Positions 6,300-9,831 of a DNA stretch of 9,831 bases are shown piece after piece. This stretch comes from Candidatus Nomurabacteria bacterium. Lineage in GTDB: Bacteria > Patescibacteriota > Minisyncoccia > Phycocordibacterales > UBA9973. Position numbers and translations under genes: made by a program. The stretch is taken from assembly GCA_003157195.1 (NCBI GenBank), contig PMIU01000072.1, positions 7,940 to 17,770 of the forward strand. Direction: 5' to 3'. Below the pieces are notes generated by a model. It worked only from the letters and a program-made list of their open reading frames with translations. It was not told the origin of the DNA and ran no database searches. The first letter of the stretch is position 1, and each line of letters opens with the position of its first letter.

Positions 6300-8063
6300 A
6301 TGGAGCCAGAAACTAAAAATTGTCAGAATTGCAAAAAAGATTTTGTAATAGAAATGGAAGATTTTAATTTCTATGAAAAGATAAAAGTCCCTCCTCCGAC
6401 TTGGTGTCCAGAATGTCGAATGAAAAGACGAATGGTTTTTAGAAATGAGCGAAAACTTTTCAGGCAAAAAGATATGCTATCTGGGGAAAGTATATTAGCA
6501 ATATATCCCACAGAAACTAGCCTTGTAATTAAAGATAAAGATTGGTGGAGTCAGGATAAATGGAATCCGCTAGATTATGGAATTGACATTGATTTTTCTA
6601 AGCCTTTTTTAGAGCAAATATTTGATTTATCTAAAAAAGTACCAAAATATCAAAGTGCTTCCACAAACATGATAAATAGCGATTATTCAGCCAACGCTTC
6701 TGATTTAAGAAACTGTTATCTAATGTTTAATTCAAACTTTACAGAAGACTGTGCCTACGGAAATGGAGTTGATTTTAGTCGTAACTGTTATGATAATTCT
6801 CATATTCAAAAATCTGAACGTTGTTATGAATCCTTCTGGCTTACTAATTGTTATGAAACTCATTTTTCTTCACAATGTGATAATTGTATTTCTTTGTGGT
6901 TTTCTAAAAACTGCAAAGATTGCCAAAATTGTTTTGGTTGTGTAAATCAACGTTCTAAAAAATATTGCATATTTAATGTTCAGTATTCCAAAGAAGAATA
7001 CGAAGAGAAGTTAAGAGATATGAATTTGCATAGTTGGAATAGCATTATTGACAATGGAAAGAGAGCTAAGGATTTCTGGCTTAAATTTCCTAATAAATAT
7101 ATTCAAGGGATACAAAACAAGGATGTTTCAGGAGAATATATTTCTCATTCTAAAAATGTTAAAAATAGCTACTTAATACGAGAATCTGAAGATCTTAAAT
7201 ATGTTCAATATTCGCAAGTGCCTTCAAGTCGAGATTGCATGGATTGTAGCTTAATAGGATGTCATTCTGAATTATTTTATGAAGATTGTATCTGCGGATG
7301 GGGTGCTACCAATTTAAGATTTTGCTGTGAGTGCTGGGATGGTGGACGTGAATTTGAATACTCTATGTTTTGCGGACGTACTGCATCCAATTTATTTGGG
7401 TGTGTTGGAATTACTAAACAGCAATATTGTATTCTAAATAAACAATATTCAAAAGAAGAATATTTTGAATTGAGAGAAAAAATTATTAAGCACATGAATA
7501 AAAATCCATATATAGATCAAAAAGGAAGAGTTTATAAATATGGCGAATTTTTTCCACCTGAGTTTTCTCCATTTGCCTATGACCAAACAACGATAGCTGA
7601 GCATTTTCCGTCCAACAAAGAAGAGGCAGAAAAACTTGGCGTTTGGTGGCAAGATAATAATCCAAATGAATATAAGATAACTATGTCTTTTTCTGATATT
7701 TCAGACTTAATAGAAGACGTAGAAGAGAAAATTATTAAGGAAGTTATTGAGTGTAGTAAATGCGGGCGAGCTTATAGAATTATTGAACCAGAATTTAAAT
7801 TTTTAAAACAAATGAATATTCCTGTTCCTCGTAGTTGTGTTGATTGTAGGCATTATTCTAGAATTTCACAAAGGAATAAAAGCAAAATTTATCCTAGAAA
7901 TTGTATGTGTGAAGGAAAAGATTCTAAAGACAACATCTACCAAAATACAGTAGAACATTTTCATGGAAATAGTTCTTGCCCCAATGAATTTGAAACGTCT
8001 TATTCTCCTGATCGATCTGATATAGTTTATTGTGAAAAATGTTATCATCAAGAAGTGTATTAA
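6300..8063 (+). CDS. Cys-rich protein with duplicated zinc ribbons and a repeat core
   Basis: This 587-aa protein of unknown function has roughly 36 cysteines. The N-terminal ribbon is C8-x2-C11-x24-C36-x2-C39. A second copy with identical spacing lies at C485-x2-C488-x24-C513-x2-C516, and both contain a VPPP or VPRS turn before the second Cys pair and an Arg-rich tail. The C-terminus has further Cys pairs (C535/C537, C578/C581) and ends in a YCEKCY motif. Between the ribbons, short Cys/Asn/Tyr repeats (about 130-215 and 290-370) look like beta-solenoid turns, and each half closes with an FGCV...YCI.N.QYSKEEY cassette (211-234 and 365-388). Similar proteins occur, from memory, in many CPR genomes, sometimes under the misleading label Caib/baif. 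There is no signal peptide, so it is probably cytosolic. It has a leaderless start and is followed 4 nt later by the next gene. Confidence 0.93.
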   Translation: MEPETKNCQNCKKDFVIEMEDFNFYEKIKVPPPTWCPECRMKRRMVFRNERKLFRQKDMLSGESILAIYPTETSLVIKDKDWWSQDKWNPLDYGIDIDFSKPFLEQIFDLSKKVPKYQSASTNMINSDYSANASDLRNCYLMFNSNFTEDCAYGNGVDFSRNCYDNSHIQKSERCYESFWLTNCYETHFSSQCDNCISLWFSKNCKDCQNCFGCVNQRSKKYCIFNVQYSKEEYEEKLRDMNLHSWNSIIDNGKRAKDFWLKFPNKYIQGIQNKDVSGEYISHSKNVKNSYLIRESEDLKYVQYSQVPSSRDCMDCSLIGCHSELFYEDCICGWGATNLRFCCECWDGGREFEYSMFCGRTASNLFGCVGITKQQYCILNKQYSKEEYFELREKIIKHMNKNPYIDQKGRVYKYGEFFPPEFSPFAYDQTTIAEHFPSNKEEAEKLGVWWQDNNPNEYKITMSFSDISDLIEDVEEKIIKEVIECSKCGRAYRIIEPEFKFLKQMNIPVPRSCVDCRHYSRISQRNKSKIYPRNCMCEGKDSKDNIYQNTVEHFHGNSSCPNEFETSYSPDRSDIVYCEKCYHQEVY

Positions 8064-8067
8064 AAAC

Positions 8068-8550
8068 ATGGATAAAGAAACAGACGAACAAAAGTCAGAA
8101 AGACTTAAAATAAAAATAGAGAAAACGAAAGAAATATATTCTAAAAACTCTGAAATATGGTGTCCGTATTTTTCTGCGAATATAACTTTAAATTCTGATG
8201 GCTTCAACCATTTAATAAATAAGCCTAATCGTTTGCCACGCACAGTAGATGAACAATTATTAAAATTAAGTTTAGTTAAGAAAGCTTTGGAAGTGATTCA
8301 TAAGTCTGGCACCTTGCAAGAATACAGGGATCGGATGGAAAAAACTGGAAAGCCAGCCAGAGATGGATTCTATAAAACATCACGAGTTCAATACTGGGGT
8401 TTCCACGCAATAGTGGGTGAACAAAAGAAAATAAAAATTGTCGTTGTCTTGAGAAAAATCGGTGATGGAAAGTTAACTTTTTGGAGTGTCTTGCCTCATA
8501 AGAAATTCAATAATCAAAAGCTTTACACTGACGGCATAGAAGAAGAATAA
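8068..8550 (+). CDS. 160-aa protein, possible BECR-type nuclease domain
   Basis: The first 35 or so residues are Lys/Glu-rich and helical; the rest is compact alpha/beta. Features are GFNHLINKPNRLPRT followed by an EQ..KL.L helix, a central YRDRMEKTG segment, then beta strands IKIVVVLRKIG and LTFWSVLPHKK. The order of an H-containing HL..K..R motif, a helix and a strand ending in SV.P reminds me of phage and mobile-element nuclease domains of the barnase-EndoU-ColicinE5/D-RelE (BECR) group, but this is a memory-based resemblance and the function is unproven. ATG 8068 is preferred, 4 nt after the stop of the Cys-rich gene; an in-frame GTG at 8032 would overlap that gene by 32 nt and add an unrelated basic stretch. 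It is co-transcribed with the Cys-rich gene and followed by a strong terminator. No antitoxin candidate is adjacent. Confidence 0.8.
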   Translation: MDKETDEQKSERLKIKIEKTKEIYSKNSEIWCPYFSANITLNSDGFNHLINKPNRLPRTVDEQLLKLSLVKKALEVIHKSGTLQEYRDRMEKTGKPARDGFYKTSRVQYWGFHAIVGEQKKIKIVVVLRKIGDGKLTFWSVLPHKKFNNQKLYTDGIEEE

Positions 8551-8557
8551 AATAAAA

Positions 8558-8585
8558 AACGCCTCGTTCAGAGGTGTTCTTTATT
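8558..8585 (+). terminator. Intrinsic terminator of the Cys-rich/160-aa operon
   Basis: AACGCCTC (8558-8565) pairs with GAGGTGTT (8571-8578; one G-T wobble) around a 5-nt loop and is followed by a T-rich tail (CTTTATT). It lies 7 nt after the TAA at 8548-8550. An A-rich tract precedes the stem, so it might also work weakly in the opposite direction. Confidence 0.8.
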
Positions 8586-8644
8586 GTGCTTGCCTTCAGC
8601 TTAGGAAATCCTTAGCCGATAAGGGGCTTACGCCCACAAGCACA
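8585..8644. repeat. Three-way-junction-like palindromic element
   Basis: An 8-bp perfect outer stem, TGTGCTTG (8585-8592)/CAAGCACA (8637-8644), encloses two inner hairpins. The first has CCTT (8593-8596)/AAGG (8621-8624) extended by GCTTAGG (8599-8605)/CCTTAGC (8610-8616) with one mismatch; the second is GGGC (8624-8627)/GCCC (8632-8635) with a TTAC loop. It sits between a terminator and the next promoter, so it is not a leader of either neighbour by position. It could be a miniature mobile palindrome, a recombination site or a small structured RNA. It does not fold as a tRNA and encodes nothing convincing. Confidence 0.6.
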
Positions 8645-8725
8645 CACCTAATATACCCTATTTTATATGAAAATGCAATGAACTGTTGATAACTATACGC
8701 CCATAGCTTAATTTGGCTTGTTTTA

Positions 8726-8753
8726 TTGCCTTTTTTGAGATATCAGCTAGTAT
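8726..8753 (+). promoter_or_regulatory. Candidate promoter of the 296-aa gene, near-leaderless
   Basis: A weak -35 (TTGCCT, 8726-8731) is separated by 16 bp from TAGTAT (8748-8753). Initiation would fall within 1-2 nt of the ATG at 8761, again giving a message without a leader. There is no Shine-Dalgarno motif. An overlapping TATGTA (8751-8756) is an alternative -10. Confidence 0.4.
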
Positions 8754-8760
8754 GTAAGAT

Positions 8761-9651
8761 ATGGATTTGGTTAGGAAACAATTAAATCAAAAATACCAAG
8801 CTATTCTTAAAACTTTCAAAGAAAACTCTTTCAACGATTTTTATGATTCCGTATTTAATTACTGTAATTTTATAGAAAAACAACCTGATATGAATAAAAT
8901 TATTGAATATGACAGAAATGATATTTTTGAGAAAAAGCAACAAGTAAGTGCTGATTTTAAAAAATGGGAAAAAAGAGCAATCGTTGAAAAAATAGAAAGT
9001 TATTCTTCGTCTTTTCCTTATGACAAAATTCTTCAGCAGATATATATTCCTATGAAAGAATATCGAGAACTGCTTACTCCTATTAAAACAAAAGAACATG
9101 CTCGTGGATGTGCTTTGTCTAAAAAAGAATTTCATATTTCTTTTCTTGAATATCTTATTGATTTTATACTTCATTCAATTTTTAGAAATGATACGGAAAG
9201 ATATTATGCCTATTTTAGATTAAAATATAAAATTCAAATGTTAGGGTATAAAGAAATTGTAGATAAAATTCACCCAATTCTTATCAATAAATTTATTGAA
9301 CTTGAAGTCATGCCTAAAAAGGATATTTTTATACGGACAGAACCAGAATTTGATTATGATACAAGCATTCTTACCATCAACGGCAAAAAGATAAAAATTA
9401 CTTTAAAAAATGATAAGCCAGATGGTCATTATGTTTTAGAATATTTGTTTGATCATGGCATAAAAAATAAAGCCTACTACAGCGACATACTGGAGGAAAA
9501 ATTTTTGAACGAGGAAAAAGATAATAATTCTATGTATCGAGCGTGCAACGATGTAAACGATAAAGTTTTTAAGCAGGCAAATTTTAAAGATTTTCTAGAG
9601 GTTCATAGTGGAAAAACAGGCTGGACAAAGGTTGAAAAGGCTTATGCGTAA
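8761..9651 (+). CDS. 296-aa protein, possible C-terminal winged-helix domain
   Basis: I do not recognise a named family. Residues 1-180 are Lys/Glu/Phe/Tyr-rich and mainly helical, with no membrane segment or signal peptide. From about residue 200 the pattern is a beta strand (ILTINGKKIKIT), a helix (GHYVLEYLFDHG), a second helix containing YYSDILEEKF, then a longer helix (YRACNDVNDKVF) and a terminal beta-like stretch. This order is what a winged helix of the response-regulator C-terminal type shows (strand, hydrophobic helix, helix, recognition helix with an N-D-V-N pattern, wing), so a DNA-binding role is possible. I have the impression that CPR genomes carry many uncharacterised proteins with this tail. 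It is a monocistronic gene with its own terminator-isolated promoter; AT-rich, and the only start at the 5' end is ATG 8761. Confidence 0.85.
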   Translation: MDLVRKQLNQKYQAILKTFKENSFNDFYDSVFNYCNFIEKQPDMNKIIEYDRNDIFEKKQQVSADFKKWEKRAIVEKIESYSSSFPYDKILQQIYIPMKEYRELLTPIKTKEHARGCALSKKEFHISFLEYLIDFILHSIFRNDTERYYAYFRLKYKIQMLGYKEIVDKIHPILINKFIELEVMPKKDIFIRTEPEFDYDTSILTINGKKIKITLKNDKPDGHYVLEYLFDHGIKNKAYYSDILEEKFLNEEKDNNSMYRACNDVNDKVFKQANFKDFLEVHSGKTGWTKVEKAYA

Positions 9652-9700
9652 GTTACGGGTACGATAGCAATATACATCTAGAATATACTTCTCTTGTTTT

Positions 9701-9722
9701 AAAGTGAAGGTTTTTTCACTTT
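9701..9722 (+). terminator. Weak terminator candidate after the 296-aa gene
   Basis: AAAGTGAA (9701-9708) pairs with TTCACTTT (9715-9722) around a GGTTTT loop, 49 nt after the stop. The stem is AT-rich and the T tail is only three bases plus CAT, so efficiency would be low. The GC-rich hairpin at 9752-9781 may assist or be the true boundary. Confidence 0.4.
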
Positions 9723-9751
9723 CATAACAGGGGGGTTTTCGGTTCGTGCAA

Positions 9752-9801
9752 CGCCCCGCCCCCGCTTATGCGGGGCGGGCGTGGACGAGCGAAGCGAGTC
9801 C
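9752..9801. repeat. GC-rich palindrome cluster at the window end
   Basis: A strong hairpin with C-rich left arm (9752-9765) and G-rich right arm (9770-9781) around TTAT contains two one-base bulges. It is followed at once by a second inverted unit (9783-9801), with GGAC/GTCC around the GAGCGAAGCGAG core. Local GC content is far above that of the AT-rich gene to the left. It is most simply a dispersed intergenic palindrome; the remaining bases to 9831 hold nothing I can identify. Confidence 0.65.
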
Positions 9802-9831
9802 TGTTGAATTTAAATCAATTACCCCGCGGCA

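Noticed and set aside
8032..8067. GTG at 8032 as the start of the 160-aa gene
   Set aside because: It would overlap the end of the Cys-rich gene, and the added residues are just another frame of that gene's conserved C-terminus; ATG 8068 gives a normal 4-nt gap.
7866..8243. Open frame of 125 codons on the minus strand
   Set aside because: It is antisense to the end of the Cys-rich gene and start of the 160-aa gene, both better supported; its hydrophobic look comes from AT-rich antisense codons.
8585..8644. tRNA gene
   Set aside because: The outer stem is suggestive but there are only two inner arms, with no T-loop or D-loop consensus and no CCA or anticodon arm.
8782..9174. Open frame of 130 codons on the minus strand
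   Set aside because: It is a Phe/Lys/Ile-rich shadow of the 296-aa gene with no promoter or spacing support.

Overview
The window most likely comes from a Patescibacteria (CPR), Parcubacteria-like genome. The grounds are: small tightly packed genes, almost no Shine-Dalgarno motifs, standard stop codons, GC-rich palindromes inserted in frame inside housekeeping genes, and a Cys-rich two-zinc-ribbon protein of a kind I associate with CPR genomes. That assignment is inference from pattern, not from a marker gene. No tRNA, rRNA, CRISPR array, transposase or phage structural gene was seen.

Left two thirds (1-6174, minus strand): a nucleotide-excision-repair block. Reading in the direction of transcription there is a 42-codon membrane micro-ORF (6174-6046), uvrB (6023-3837), an unrecognised 267-aa protein (3809-3006), an RDD-like membrane protein (3000-2584), then uvrA (2477 to the window edge, first 825 codons only). 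UvrA and UvrB together find DNA lesions and load UvrC. uvrA seems to have its own extended -10 promoter at 2554-2562 and a leader of about 70 nt containing a hairpin. The two middle genes sit tightly between uvrB and uvrA and are probably co-transcribed with uvrB.

A 276-bp divergent region (6024-6299) separates this block from the plus-strand genes. It holds two extended -10 elements facing opposite ways, each ending exactly 6 nt before an ATG, which predicts leaderless mRNAs on both sides.

Right third (6300-9651, plus strand, AT-rich accessory DNA): a 587-aa Cys-rich protein with duplicated zinc ribbons and a duplicated repeat core, followed 4 nt later by a 160-aa protein with possible nuclease-like (BECR) character and a clear intrinsic terminator. 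Next come a structured three-way-junction-like palindrome (8585-8644) and a 296-aa protein with a possible C-terminal winged-helix domain. The window ends in a GC-rich palindrome cluster.

The most notable theme is that uvrA carries three palindromic in-frame insertions, uvrB one clear and one weaker, and the 267-aa gene a possible sixth. These resemble in principle the protein-coding palindromic elements of Rickettsia. The other notable points are the symmetric leaderless promoter pair with its micro-ORF, and the architecture of the Cys-rich protein.
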